A program made the position numbers and the translations under genes. 64,000 nucleotides of DNA, taken from positions 62,001 to 126,000 of the forward strand of contig CAWBSE010000003.1 in assembly GCA_963791425.1 (NCBI GenBank). The letters run 5' to 3'. The DNA comes from DATBLE01 sp963791425. Lineage in GTDB: Bacteria > Actinomycetota > Thermoleophilia > Gaiellales > Gaiellaceae. Position 1 is the first letter of the stretch; each line of letters starts with the position of its first letter. Shown here piece after piece: positions 42,790-52,310 of the stretch. Under the pieces are notes generated by a model, which saw only the letters and a program-made list of their open reading frames with translations, ran no database searches and had not been told where the DNA came from.

Positions 42790-43611
42790 ATGGCAACCGA
42801 AGAACCGGCCCAGACCGCCACGGGGCGCCGGTCGTACTCGCAGTCGCTGGAGCGCGGGCTGGCGATCCTATCGTCGTTCACGTCGGTTCGACCGCTGCTC
42901 GGGGTGAGCGAACTGGCCCGCGAGGTCGGCCTCAACCGCAGCACGACGCACCGCTACATCGCCACGCTCGCCACCCTCGGCTACCTCCAGCAGGACGCGC
43001 TGACGAAGAAGTACCGGCTCGGCCCGAGGGTGGTCGACCTCGGCTTCTCGGCGATCAACTCGATGGAGCTGCGCGAGATCGCCGCGCCGCACCTCCAGCG
43101 GCTCAGCGACGAGTCCGGCCACACGGTGAACATGGCGATCCTCGACGGCGCAGACATCGTCTACATCGAGCGCTGCCGCAGCTCCGGCCGCGGCCAGCGC
43201 GAGATCGACCTCAACCTGCACATCGGCTCGCGGCTGCCGGCCTACTGCACGTCGATGGGCAAGGCGATGCTCGCCTTCCTGCCCGACGAGGAGCGCGACG
43301 CGGCGATCGGCGTCGTGGAGTTCAGCCGCCTCGGCCCGAACACCCGGATGAACCGCCAGGCCCTGCTCACCGATCTCGAGCGCGTCCGCGCGACCGGCAT
43401 CGCCGTGAACGACGAGGAGCTCGCGTACGGCCTGCGCTCGATCGCGGTGCCGGTGCGCGGCGCGTCCGGCGAGGTGGCGGCGGCGATCAATCTCGCCGTC
43501 CACCGCACGATGGTCTCGCTGGACGACCTGATCGTGCGTCTCGGCCCGGCGCTGATCCGCTGCGCGAGCGAGATCTCGGCACGACTCGGCTACCGGAATC
43601 CGGCTTCGTAG
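42790..43611 (+). CDS. IclR-family regulator (PcaR/PobR-like)
   Basis: 273 aa. Winged helix: SQSLERGLAILSSFTSVRPL and ELAREVGLNRSTTHRYIATL; ligand domain: GHTVNMAILDGADIVYIERC, SRLPAYCTSMGKAMLAFLP and GLRSIAVPVRGASGEV. Divergent from the pca operon, so most likely its activator/repressor responding to protocatechuate, 3-oxoadipate or 4-hydroxybenzoate. A perfect terminator palindrome follows. Confidence 0.92.
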   Translation: MATEEPAQTATGRRSYSQSLERGLAILSSFTSVRPLLGVSELAREVGLNRSTTHRYIATLATLGYLQQDALTKKYRLGPRVVDLGFSAINSMELREIAAPHLQRLSDESGHTVNMAILDGADIVYIERCRSSGRGQREIDLNLHIGSRLPAYCTSMGKAMLAFLPDEERDAAIGVVEFSRLGPNTRMNRQALLTDLERVRATGIAVNDEELAYGLRSIAVPVRGASGEVAAAINLAVHRTMVSLDDLIVRLGPALIRCASEISARLGYRNPAS

Positions 43612-43621
43612 AGACCCTGGT

Positions 43622-43649
43622 GGGCGCGGGGTCCGCGGACCCCGCGCCC
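43622..43649. terminator. Bidirectional terminator palindrome
   Basis: Perfect 28-bp palindrome (arms GGGCGCGGGGTCCG and CGGACCCCGCGCCC) between the convergent IclR and substrate-binding-protein genes. Confidence 0.8.
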
Positions 43650-43663
43650 GCAGCGGTCGAGCA

Positions 43664-44902
43664 TCAGGTGACGGTGAACGTCCTTCTCAGGGATGGCTTC
43701 GCGTCACTGGAGTACGTGTACGTGCCCTTGGCCAGCTTCGTCGTGAAGCTCAGCCGCCCGACCTGCCTCGCCCCGGTCGACTTGTTCACGCCGGGACCCT
43801 TCAAGTGGAAGTTCTGCTTCGCCGAGCGGTCGGAGACGACGAACGTGTAGGAGCCGGCCAGCAGCGTCTTCGCCGGCTTGCCGTCCAGCTTGAGCGAGAT
43901 CGTCTTGAGACCCACGTCGCCCTGGAGCAAGAGCCCGGTCGAGATCGACGCCGGGACGAGCGCCGCGATGTTCGGCAATGTCGTGATCGCGCCGAACTGC
44001 TTGCAGTACTTCGCGAGCTGCACCAGCTGACGGCGGTCGATCAGCGAGCTCCAGACCGGCAGCCGGATGTTCTGGGTTGCCGCCGGCAGCATCGCCCGGA
44101 CGGCCTCCGGGTGAGCCTGGGCATAGGCCAGCGACTCGGCCATGGCATCGTGGAACCCCTTGTAGAGGGTCGGGTTCTTCTGCGCCCAGTCCTGAAGCGC
44201 AACGTACGTCCCGTTCGGCCAGTACTTGCCGAGCGTCGGCCCGGGCGCGAGGGCGATCCGATCGCCGTCCAGGGTCAGCCCCTGGGTCATGAACGGCTCC
44301 GGAGCGCAGATCCCGTCGACCTGGCCCGCGTTCAACGCGGCCCGCATCGCCGGAAACGGGATCGCGACGAACTTGACGGAGTCCTGGTTGACGTTGAACT
44401 TGCTGAGCGCCGCCCGGATCACCACCTCGCAGACGCCCTTGAGGGCGTTCCCGGCAATCGTCTTCCCCTCGAAGTCCTTCGGCGTCCTGATCGAGCTGTT
44501 CCCCTTGACGAGGACGTTCTGCCAGTTGTCGTCCACCGACGTCGCCTCGTTGTCGCTCGCCGAAACGGTCACCACGGGGATTCCCTGCGAGCGGGCGATG
44601 ATCGCGGGCACCCAGCCGATGTACCCGATGTCGCCGTTGTGGTTGGCCATCGCGAGGACGATGTCGTTCCCGCTGTTGAAGATTGTCTTCTTGATCTCGA
44701 TGCCGTGGTTCGCGAAGAACCCCTGCGCGATGCCGATGTCGAGCGGGAAGCCGTTGGCGATCGGCAGCGAGTCGAGATTGATCGTTGTCAGTTGTCTCTT
44801 CTTGGCCGAGCCCGAAGCCGATCCAACCAGTGCGAGCAGCAAGACAGCTGCGGCGACCAGCCCGAGGGCCACCCCAACCCTGCGCCTACCGGTGCGTGTC
44901 AT
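43664..44902 (-). CDS. NitT/TauT-type ABC substrate-binding protein with cupredoxin-like tail
   Basis: 412 aa. Signal peptide (VGVALGLVAAAVLLLALVGS), then an SsuA/ThiY-type binding domain (LPIANGFPLDIGIAQGFFAN; DIGYIGWVPAIIARSQGIP; GQVDGICAPEPFMTQGL) up to about residue 325. The last 80 residues form a beta-rich domain, AGSYTFVVSDRSAKQNFHLK ... LAKGTYTYSSDAKPSLRRTF, laid out like plastocyanin-like domains but without His/Cys copper ligands. Ligand unknown (sulfonate, nitrate or aromatic acid possible). Confidence 0.85.
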   Translation of the reverse strand: MTRTGRRRVGVALGLVAAAVLLLALVGSASGSAKKRQLTTINLDSLPIANGFPLDIGIAQGFFANHGIEIKKTIFNSGNDIVLAMANHNGDIGYIGWVPAIIARSQGIPVVTVSASDNEATSVDDNWQNVLVKGNSSIRTPKDFEGKTIAGNALKGVCEVVIRAALSKFNVNQDSVKFVAIPFPAMRAALNAGQVDGICAPEPFMTQGLTLDGDRIALAPGPTLGKYWPNGTYVALQDWAQKNPTLYKGFHDAMAESLAYAQAHPEAVRAMLPAATQNIRLPVWSSLIDRRQLVQLAKYCKQFGAITTLPNIAALVPASISTGLLLQGDVGLKTISLKLDGKPAKTLLAGSYTFVVSDRSAKQNFHLKGPGVNKSTGARQVGRLSFTTKLAKGTYTYSSDAKPSLRRTFTVT

Positions 44903-44916
44903 CCCATCTACCTCCC

Positions 44917-44932
44917 CGACCTCTTCAGGTCG
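44917..44932 (-). promoter_or_regulatory. Small hairpin in the leader of the substrate-binding-protein gene
   Basis: CGACCT-CTTC-AGGTCG, a perfect 6-bp stem with a 4-nt loop, just before the SD (GGGGAGGTAG) and between the ATPase and binding-protein genes. It could protect or process the mRNA so the binding protein is made in excess; inference only. Confidence 0.35.
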
Positions 44933-44993
44933 TTCGTCAGGTCAAGACATCCGGGGCGTGCGGAGCGATTATGAGACCTGGGGTGTCGGATTC

Positions 44994-45809
44994 CTAGACG
45001 CCTGTCCCATCAGGTGGAACAGGAGCTTCCTCGTCCGTCGCGTCCTGCTCGCGCTTGATCAGGCGGTAGACATGGGCACGGAGGCGGGCGAACTCGGCGA
45101 GTTCCTTGGTCGCGATCTGGTCGCGAGCCTTGGGGAGGTCGACCGCGATCACCTCCTTGACCTCGGTCGGTGAGTGCGTGAGCGCGATCACCCGGTTCGC
45201 GAGGTAGACCGACTCGTCGATGTCATGGGTGATGAAGAGGATCGTGATCCCGAACTCCTCCCGGACATGGAGGACGAGGTCTTCGAGGTCTCCGCGCGTC
45301 TGCGCATCGACCGACGCGAACGGCTCGTCCATCAGCAGGATCGTCGGCTGGTAGGCGAGGGCGCGGGCGATGGCGACCCGCTGCTGCATGCCGCCCGAGA
45401 GCTGCCACGGGTACCGGTCCATGAACCGGACCAGCCCGACGGCGCCGAGCGCGTCCTCGACCAGCGAGTCGCGTTCGCGCCGGCTCAGCTTCTTGTGCCG
45501 CAGCGGGAGCAGCACGTTGTTCCGGACCGACATCCAGGGCATCAGCGAGCGGCTGTACTCCTGGAAGACGAGCGCCATCCGCTCCGGTGGGCCCGTCACC
45601 GGGGTGCCGCGCAGGACGACCTCGCCGGCGGAGGGCCGCAGCAGGCCGGCGATGCACTTGAGCAGCGTCGTCTTCCCGCACCCGGACGGGCCGACGACGC
45701 AGATGAACTCGCCCTCGTCGATCGAGAACGTGACGTTGCCGACCGCGTGCACGGCGGTCGGGCCGGTCCCGTACGTCTTGCCGAGCCCCTTGATCTCGAG
45801 CAGGGGCAT
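44994..45809 (-). CDS. NitT/TauT-type ABC transporter ATPase
   Basis: 271 aa. Walker A VGPSGCGKTTLLKCIAG, Q-loop LVFQEYSRSLMPW, signature LSGGMQQRVAIARALA, Walker B ILLMDEPFASVD, H-loop FITHDIDES. C-terminal extension about 40 aa. Directly follows the two permease genes. Confidence 0.93.
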   Translation of the reverse strand: MPLLEIKGLGKTYGTGPTAVHAVGNVTFSIDEGEFICVVGPSGCGKTTLLKCIAGLLRPSAGEVVLRGTPVTGPPERMALVFQEYSRSLMPWMSVRNNVLLPLRHKKLSRRERDSLVEDALGAVGLVRFMDRYPWQLSGGMQQRVAIARALAYQPTILLMDEPFASVDAQTRGDLEDLVLHVREEFGITILFITHDIDESVYLANRVIALTHSPTEVKEVIAVDLPKARDQIATKELAEFARLRAHVYRLIKREQDATDEEAPVPPDGTGV

Positions 45810-46595
45810 CTACTGGGGGGTCGCGGCCCTCCAGCCGCGGTGCCAGGCCAGCACGTGCCGCTCGGCGAGCAGGAAGAGGAGGTTGAGCAGGTAGCCAAGC
45901 ACGCCGATCAACAGGATCGCCGACCACATCGGCAGGAACTGGAACGTGTTCTTCGAGACCAGCAGGACGTAGCCGACACCGCTCGTCGAGGCAAAGTACT
46001 CGCTGAGCACCATCACGATCACCGCGAGGGCGAGGCTCGTGCGCATGCCGGCGAAGATCTGCGGAAGCGCCGCGGGGAACACGATCCGCCGGATGCGCTC
46101 GTGCGACGGGACGCGGAAGGAGCGCGCGGTGTCGATCAGGGTCGGCTCGATCCCGCGCACACCGTCGATCGTGTTCAGGAGCACCGGGAAGATGCAGAAG
46201 AAGGCGATGAAGGACACCTTCTGGAGGTTGTCGATCGAGTGCAGCAGGATGATCGAGATCGGCAGCAGCGCCGGCGGCGGGATCGCACGCCAGTACTCGA
46301 TGTGCGGCATCGCGGCGCTGCGCCCGATCCGCGAGAGCCCGAGGGGAATGCCGATCACGACGCCGAGGATGACCGCGATCGAGAAGCCGAGGGCGATGCG
46401 CTCGAGGCTCGGGACGACGTGCGTGCCGAACTGCGAGAAGAAGAAGAGCTTCTGCGTCTCGTGCAGGATCGTCGTCGGCCGCGGGAACTTCGGATCGTCC
46501 CTGGCGATGGTGTAGAGCTGCCAGGCGACGAGAAGCAGGATCGGCACGGCGATCTCGGCCGCGATCTTCAGCGTGCGGTAGAGGCGGGGGCTCAC
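45810..46595 (-). CDS. NitT/TauT-type ABC transporter permease (second)
   Basis: 261 aa, BPD_transp_1 fold with about six membrane helices. EAA loop in IDTARSFRVPSHERIRRIVF followed by PAALPQIFAGMRTSLALA. GTG at 46595 overlaps the end of the first permease. Ends where the ATPase ATG begins. Confidence 0.9.
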   Translation of the reverse strand: MSPRLYRTLKIAAEIAVPILLLVAWQLYTIARDDPKFPRPTTILHETQKLFFFSQFGTHVVPSLERIALGFSIAVILGVVIGIPLGLSRIGRSAAMPHIEYWRAIPPPALLPISIILLHSIDNLQKVSFIAFFCIFPVLLNTIDGVRGIEPTLIDTARSFRVPSHERIRRIVFPAALPQIFAGMRTSLALAVIVMVLSEYFASTSGVGYVLLVSKNTFQFLPMWSAILLIGVLGYLLNLLFLLAERHVLAWHRGWRAATPQ

Positions 46596-47419
46596 GTCGC
46601 CGCGCCCTTTCGCTGCGACGGATGCCAGCGGAGCACGCGCTTCTCCACCGCCGAGACCGCGAAGTGGATGGCGACGCCGAGGAAGCCTGTGGCCAGAGCC
46701 AGGGCGTAGATCTGGTCGTTCAGGCCGAACGTCTCGACGTAGTTCAGCCGCTGGCCCAGGCCCGGCGTGCCCATGAACAGCTCCGCCGTGAACGCGAGGA
46801 TCAGAGCGACGGTCGAGGCGATCCTGACCCCGGTCATGATGTACGGGAGCGAGCTCGGCAGCGTCACCCGGAAGAGACGCTCGTTCCGACCGAGTCTGAA
46901 CGAGCGCGCGGTGTCGATCGTGAGCGGGTCGACGTCGCGGACGCCGTACATGGTCTGGACGAGCAGCGGCCAGAAGGCGCCGAACGTGGCCAGGAAGACC
47001 TCGCTCTTCAGCGTCGTGCCGAGCGTGAGGAACAGCAGCGGGATCAGCGCCGCCGAGGGGATCGGCCGTAGGAACTCGATCGGCACGCGGAACGCCGAGG
47101 CGGCGAAGTCGCTCGAGCCGAGCGTGATCCCGATCGGGATCGCGAGCACGGCGGCGAGGGCCAGGCTGATCCCCCACGCGCGCACGGTCATCCCCAGCGC
47201 CGTCCAGAACGCGCTCGTCTGGACCATGTCCCACAGCGCCTGCAGGGTCGTGCTCGCCGCCGGTAGGTCGCGCTGCGAGATCGTGCCCGTCCGCGAGATC
47301 AGCTCCCACAGGGCAAACGCCGCGAGCACGGAGAGCACCGGCACGGCGATCGTGCCCGCCCGGGCCAGTGCCTGCCGTCCAGGTGTAGGCGCGTCGAGCC
47401 GAGCGGGAGCAGCGCTCAC
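46592..47419 (-). CDS. NitT/TauT-type ABC transporter permease (first)
   Basis: 275 aa paralogue of the next gene: IDTARSFRLGRNERLFRVTL then PSSLPYIMTGVRIAST is the EAA loop. Two different permeases suggest a heterodimeric channel. GTG start at 47419 chosen at VSAAPARLDAPTP; first gene of the transporter operon, 100 bp from the divergent nifJ. Confidence 0.9.
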   Translation of the reverse strand: MSAAPARLDAPTPGRQALARAGTIAVPVLSVLAAFALWELISRTGTISQRDLPAASTTLQALWDMVQTSAFWTALGMTVRAWGISLALAAVLAIPIGITLGSSDFAASAFRVPIEFLRPIPSAALIPLLFLTLGTTLKSEVFLATFGAFWPLLVQTMYGVRDVDPLTIDTARSFRLGRNERLFRVTLPSSLPYIMTGVRIASTVALILAFTAELFMGTPGLGQRLNYVETFGLNDQIYALALATGFLGVAIHFAVSAVEKRVLRWHPSQRKGAAT

Positions 47420-47520
47420 CCCCGGTGTTCTAGCCGCAGCAGGACTTCCGTACAAGCACGCAACGCCGATCGGCGTCGGCACCGATGTAGCGGCACCACC
47501 CACGGGCGCAGAGTGGCGGT

Positions 47521-50500
47521 ATGGCACGAAGTGTCGTGGACGGGAACGAGGCGGCTGCCCGGATCGCCTACCGGACGAGCGAGGTGATCGCGATCTACCC
47601 GATCACCCCGGCCTCGACGATGGGCGAGCTCGCCGACGCCTGGGCCGTCGCGGGCGAGCCGAACCTCTGGGGCTCGGTCCCGGAGGTGGTCGAGATGCAG
47701 AGCGAGGGCGGAGCCGCGGGTGCGCTCCACGGCGCGCTCCAGACCGGCGCGCTGGCGACCACCTTCACGGCGTCGCAGGGGCTGCTGCTGATGATCCCCG
47801 ACATGTTCAAGATCGCCGGGGAGCTGACGCCGGCGGTCATCCACGTCGCCGCCCGCGCGCTGGCGACCCACGCCCTCTCGATCTTCGGCGACCACTCCGA
47901 CGTGATGGCCGCCCGCGGCACGGGCTTCGCGCTCCTCGCCTCCTCGTCCGTGCAGGAGGCGCAGGATCTCGCGCTCGTCGCGACCGCGGCCACGCTCGAG
48001 TCGCGCGTGCCCTTCCTCCATTTCTTCGACGGCTTCCGCACCTCCCACGAGCTGAACGTGATCGACCTGGTCGACGACGCGACGATCGCGGCGCTCGTCC
48101 CCGACGAGCTCGTGCAGGCGCACCGGGAGCGCGCGCTCAGCCCCGAGCACCCCGTGCTCCGCGGGTCGGCCCAGAACCCGGACGTCTTCTTCCAGGCGCG
48201 CGAGGCGGCCAGCCCGTACTACGCGGCCGTCCCGATGATCGTGGCCGAGGCGATGCGGCGGTTCGAGGAGCTCACCGGTCGCGCCTACTCGCTGTTCGAC
48301 TACGTCGGCGCGCCGGACGCCGAGCGCGTCGTCGTCGTGATGGGCTCCGCGGCAGGCGCGCTCGAGGAGACGGTGGAAGCGCTGAACGCCGACGGCGGCC
48401 GCGTCGGCCTGGTCAAGGTGCGGCTGTACCGGCCGTTCTCCGCCGACGATCTCGTCGCGGCGCTGCCGAAGACGCGCGAAGACGATCGCCGTGCTCGACC
48501 GGACGAAGGATCCCGCCGCGGTCGGCGAGCCGCTGTACCAGGACGTCGTCACCGCGCTCGCCGAGCAGATGGACAGCCCGCCGCGGGTGATCGGCGGCCG
48601 GTACGGCCTCGCCTCGAAGGAGTTCACGCCCGCGATGGCCGCCGCGGTGTACGCCGAGCTCGCGTCCGACGCCCCGCGGCGGCACTTCACCGTCGGCATC
48701 CGCGACGACGTCTCGGACACCAGCCTCGAGTACGACCCGTCCTTCCGCACGGAGCCGGACGGGGTCGTGCGCGCCGTCTTCTTCGGCCTCGGCTCCGACG
48801 GCACCGTCGGCGCGAACAAGAACTCGGTGAAGATCATCGCCGAGCAGACCGGGCTGCACGCCCAGGGCTACTTCGTCTACGACTCGAAGAAGTCCGGCTC
48901 GACCACCGTCTCGCACCTGCGCTTCGGCCCCGAGCCGATCCGCTCGACCTACCTGATCGACCGCGCCGGCTTCGTCGCCTGCCACCAGTTCGACCTGCTG
49001 CACCGGATGGACGTGCTCGGCGTCGCCGAGGAGGGCGCGACGTTCCTGCTGAACAGCCGCTACGGCCCCGACGAGGTGTGGGAGCACCTGCCCGGCCGCC
49101 GTCCAGGAGCAGATCGTCCGACAAGCAGCTCCGCTTCTACGTCGTCGACGCGCAGCAAGGTCGCCCGCGACGCCGGCCTCGGCGCCCGCGTCAACACCGT
49201 TCTCCAGCCGTGCTTCTTCGCGCTCGCCGACGTCCTCCCGCGGGACGAGGCGATCGAGGCGATCAAGGACGCGATCCGGGCGACGTACGGCAAGCGCGGC
49301 GAACTGGTCGTCGAGCGGAACTTCGCCGCCGTCGATCTCGCCCTGGCGTCGATGCACGAGGTCGAGGTGCCCGCGACGCGTCGAGCCCGTCCGAGGCGGC
49401 CGCCGCGACGAACGGCGTGCCGTCGCTCGTCCGCGAGCTGATCGCGGGCCGCGGCGACGAGCTGCCGGTGAGCGCGTTCGTCGCCGACGGCACCTTCCCG
49501 GTCGGCACCGCCCGCTACGAGAAGCGCAACCTCGCCGACACGCTCCCGGTCTGGGATCCGTCGATCTGCATCGACTGCGCCAAGTGCGCGCTGGTGTGCC
49601 CCCACGCCGCGATCCGGATGAAGGTGGTCGACCCGGCCGCGCTCGAGGGCGCTCCCGACGGGTTCAAGCACAAGGACTGGCGCGACAAGCACCTGCCCGG
49701 GATGGCGCTGACGATCCAGATCGCCCCCGACGACTGCACCGGCTGCGGCATCTGCATCGACACGTGCCCCGCGCGGTCGAAGGAGGTCGCGAAGCACAAG
49801 TCGCTCGACTCGGAGCCGAAGCCCGACGACCTCTCGGCGCTGCGCGCGAACTGGGACTTCTTCCTCGAGCTGCCGGAGATCGACCGGACGACGGTCGACG
49901 TGGCGACGGTGAAGGGCTCGCAGATGCTCGAGCCGCTGTTCGAGTTCTCGGGCGCGTGCTCCGGGTGCGGCGAGACCCCGTACCTGAAGCTGCTCACGCA
50001 GATGTTCGGCGACCGGATGCTCGTCGCCAACGCCACGGGCTGCTCGTCGATCTACGGCGGCAACCTGCCGACCACGCCGTGGAGTGCGAACCGCGACGGC
50101 CGCGGGCCGGCCTGGTCGAACTCGCTGTTCGAGGACAACGCCGAGTTCGGGCTGGGCATGCGGGTCGCCGTCGACCAGCAGGCCGCCCAGGCGCGGGCGC
50201 TCGTGGCGGAGGTCGCACCCGACCTGGCCCCGGCGCTGCTCGACGCCGACCAGTCGGGCGAGGCCGGGATCGCTGCGCAGCGGGCGCGCGTGGCCGACCT
50301 GAAGGCCCGGCTCGCCGGCAGCGACGACGCTGCGGCGCGGCGCCTGCTCGGGCTCGCCGACAACCTCGTCCGCAGGACGGTGTGGATCGTCGGCGGCGAC
50401 GGCTGGGCGTACGACATCGGCTTCGGCGGCCTCGACCACGTGCTCGCCTCGGGCCGCAACGTCAACATTCTCGTGCTCGACACCGAGGTGTACTCGAACA

Positions 50501-51015
50501 CCGGCGGGCAGGCGTCCAAGGCGACCCCGCTCGGCGCGGTCGCCAAGTTCGCGGCCGGCGGCAAGCAGACGCAGAAGAAGGATCTCGGGCTGATGGCCTC
50601 GTCCTACGGGAACGTCTACGTCGCGAAGGTGGCGCTCGGCGCCGACAACCCGCAGACGGTGAAGGCGTTCGCGGAGGCCGAGGCGTACCCGGGTGTGTCG
50701 CTGATCATCGCCTACTCGACCTGCATCGCCCACGGGATCGACATGGAGACGAGCATGGGGCACCAGAAGGAGGCGGTGGACTCCGGCTACTGGCCGATCT
50801 ACCGGTTCGACCCGCGGGCCGACCATCCGCTCCACCTCGACTCGCGGGCGCCGAAGATCCCGCTCTCCGAGTTCGCCGACAAGGAAGCCCGGTTCGCGAT
50901 GCTCAAGCGCGCGCGGCCCGAGGAGGCCGAGCGGCTGGCCGCCGAGGCGCAGACGGGCGTCGACGAGAAGCGCCGGCTGTACGAGCAGCTCGCGGGCGAC
51001 GAGGCGGAGTCGTGA
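47521..51015 (+). CDS. nifJ: Pyruvate:ferredoxin (flavodoxin) oxidoreductase, frame broken
   Basis: Single-chain PFOR, about 1160 aa. Domain I from DGNEAAARIAYRTSEVIAIY; later EKR-type linker (GTARYEKRNLADTLPVWDP), two [4Fe-4S] motifs (CIDCAKCALVCP; CTGCGICIDTCP), and the TPP domain with SGACSGCGETPYLKLL and VYSNTGGQASKATPLG. Between 48475 and 49392 the frame shifts; ignoring single Cs at 48475, 49097, 49119, 49156, 49379 and 49392 restores a full-length protein (PKTAKTIAVLDR, AVQEQIVDKQLRFYVVDAQ). Interconverts pyruvate and acetyl-CoA with ferredoxin. Confidence 0.88.
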   Translation: MARSVVDGNEAAARIAYRTSEVIAIYPITPASTMGELADAWAVAGEPNLWGSVPEVVEMQSEGGAAGALHGALQTGALATTFTASQGLLLMIPDMFKIAGELTPAVIHVAARALATHALSIFGDHSDVMAARGTGFALLASSSVQEAQDLALVATAATLESRVPFLHFFDGFRTSHELNVIDLVDDATIAALVPDELVQAHRERALSPEHPVLRGSAQNPDVFFQAREAASPYYAAVPMIVAEAMRRFEELTGRAYSLFDYVGAPDAERVVVVMGSAAGALEETVEALNADGGRVGLVKVRLYRPFSADDLVAALPKTREDDRRARPDEGSRRGRRAAVPGRRHRARRADGQPAAGDRRPVRPRLEGVHARDGRRGVRRARVRRPAAALHRRHPRRRLGHQPRVRPVLPHGAGRGRARRLLRPRLRRHRRREQELGEDHRRADRAARPGLLRLRLEEVRLDHRLAPALRPRADPLDLPDRPRRLRRLPPVRPAAPDGRARRRRGGRDVPAEQPLRPRRGVGAPARPPSRSRSSDKQLRFYVVDAQQGRPRRRPRRPRQHRSPAVLLRARRRPPAGRGDRGDQGRDPGDVRQARRTGRRAELRRRRSRPGVDARGRGARDASSPSEAAAATNGVPSLVRELIAGRGDELPVSAFVADGTFPVGTARYEKRNLADTLPVWDPSICIDCAKCALVCPHAAIRMKVVDPAALEGAPDGFKHKDWRDKHLPGMALTIQIAPDDCTGCGICIDTCPARSKEVAKHKSLDSEPKPDDLSALRANWDFFLELPEIDRTTVDVATVKGSQMLEPLFEFSGACSGCGETPYLKLLTQMFGDRMLVANATGCSSIYGGNLPTTPWSANRDGRGPAWSNSLFEDNAEFGLGMRVAVDQQAAQARALVAEVAPDLAPALLDADQSGEAGIAAQRARVADLKARLAGSDDAAARRLLGLADNLVRRTVWIVGGDGWAYDIGFGGLDHVLASGRNVNILVLDTEVYSNTGGQASKATPLGAVAKFAAGGKQTQKKDLGLMASSYGNVYVAKVALGADNPQTVKAFAEAEAYPGVSLIIAYSTCIAHGIDMETSMGHQKEAVDSGYWPIYRFDPRADHPLHLDSRAPKIPLSEFADKEARFAMLKRARPEEAERLAAEAQTGVDEKRRLYEQLAGDEAES

Positions 51016-52016
51016 CCGCCCTGCAGACGGGCTACCTCGGCTTCACTCTGGCGAGCCCGATCGTGCCGTCCGCGTCGCCGCTCGGCGGCGATCTCGACAT
51101 GCTGCGCCGCCTCGAGGAGGCGGGCGCCGGCGCCGTCGTGCTCCCGTCGCTGTTCGAGGAGCAGATCGAGCACGAGGAGCTCGCCGTCCACTGGGCGCTC
51201 GAGGTCGGCCGGTCGAGCTCGGCCGAGTCGCTCGACTACTTCCCCGAGTCCGACGAGTACAACACCGGCCCCGGCGAGTACCTCGAGCACGTCGCTGCCG
51301 CCAGGGCCGCCCTCGAGATCCCGGTGATCGCCAGCCTGAACGGGAGCACGCCGGGCGGCTGGATCCGGTACGCGCGGATGATCGAGGAGGCCGGCGCCGA
51401 CGCGCTCGAGCTGAACGTCTACTCGGTGGAGGCGGACACCGCGACAACGGCCGACCAGGCCGAGACGAGGATCCTCGACGTCGTCCGCGCCGTGCGGGCG
51501 GAAGTGCAGATCCCGGTGGCGGTCAAGATCGGCCCGTTCTTCACCGCGCTCGCGCACACCGCGACCCGCCTCGCCCTGTGCGGGGCGAACGGCCTCGTCC
51601 TGTTCAACCGCTTTCTCCAGCCGGACATCGACCCGGAGACGATGACCGTCGGCAACCGCATGGCGCTCTCGACGCGCGAGGAGCTCCGGCTGCCGCTGCG
51701 CTGGATCGCGCTCCTGTACGGCCGCGTGCCCGTCTCGCTCGCGCTGACCACGGGCGTGCACGAGGCCGAGGACGTGATCAAGGCGCTGCTCGCCGGCGCC
51801 GACGTGGCGATGTCCGCCGCCGCGCTGATCCAGCACGGCCCGGACAAGCTGTCGGAGATGCTGGCCGGCGTCGAGCGGTGGCTGGTCGAGCACGAGTTCG
51901 AGTCGGTCGAGCAGCTGAAGGGCTCGATGAGCCAGGAGTCGTGCCCGGAGCCCGCCGCCTTCGAGCGGGCGCACTACATGCGGATGATCTCGACCTTCAA
52001 CGCTCGCGGGATGTAG
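51012..52016 (+). CDS. Dihydroorotate-dehydrogenase-like protein
   Basis: 334 aa flavin-dependent TIM-barrel of the DHOD family: YLGFTLASPIVPSASPLGGD, PVIASLNGSTPGGWIRYARM, ADALELNVYSVEAD, VKIGPFFTALAHTATRLALC. The catalytic-loop Cys/Ser of true PyrD is not evident, so the reaction is probably not orotate synthesis. Genes of this type commonly follow nifJ; here the GTG start overlaps the nifJ stop. Confidence 0.85.
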   Translation: MTALQTGYLGFTLASPIVPSASPLGGDLDMLRRLEEAGAGAVVLPSLFEEQIEHEELAVHWALEVGRSSSAESLDYFPESDEYNTGPGEYLEHVAAARAALEIPVIASLNGSTPGGWIRYARMIEEAGADALELNVYSVEADTATTADQAETRILDVVRAVRAEVQIPVAVKIGPFFTALAHTATRLALCGANGLVLFNRFLQPDIDPETMTVGNRMALSTREELRLPLRWIALLYGRVPVSLALTTGVHEAEDVIKALLAGADVAMSAAALIQHGPDKLSEMLAGVERWLVEHEFESVEQLKGSMSQESCPEPAAFERAHYMRMISTFNARGM

Positions 52017-52250
52017 CGAGCCAGCGAAGCCCGTCGCCGTCTCGTTCCACGCGACCCGGCGAATCGAAGTGGCTGGCGACGACGGTCGATCCGCGGTCGG
52101 CGAGCTCGTTCAGGATCGCCGTGCGGGTGGCGAGGGCGACCGCCGGCGGCTCGCGATCAAGACGTCAGGTGTGGCGCCCTCGGCGTGGAGCAGCGCCGCC
52201 AGCTCGTGCGTCGCGCCGGGCCAGTTGCTGATGAACGGGCCGGAGCCGCC
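51997..52250 (-). pseudogene. C-terminal fragment of an MBL-fold hydrolase
   Basis: On the minus strand, GPFISNWPGATHELAALLHA and TPDVLIAS, then after a frame change AVALATRTAILNELADRGST, VVASHFDSPGRVERDGDGLR and a stop. This resembles the end of MBL-fold hydrolases (AHF-P-G-RVVRDGDGYR). Only about 85 codons with no start; it overlaps the last 20 bp of the plus-strand DHOD-like gene. Remnant. Confidence 0.5.
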
Positions 52251-52281
52251 CGGCGCGCCCGAACGGCATCGCCCCGGAAAG

Positions 52282-52310
52282 CCCGAGCGCCCCGCTAGGA
52301 GGCGCTCGGG
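52282..52310. terminator. Hairpin after the DHOD-like gene
   Basis: 10-bp perfect stem CCCGAGCGCC/GGCGCTCGGG with a 9-nt loop, 265 bp downstream of the DHOD-like stop. Likely terminator for the nifJ operon or the convergent regulator gene. Confidence 0.65.
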
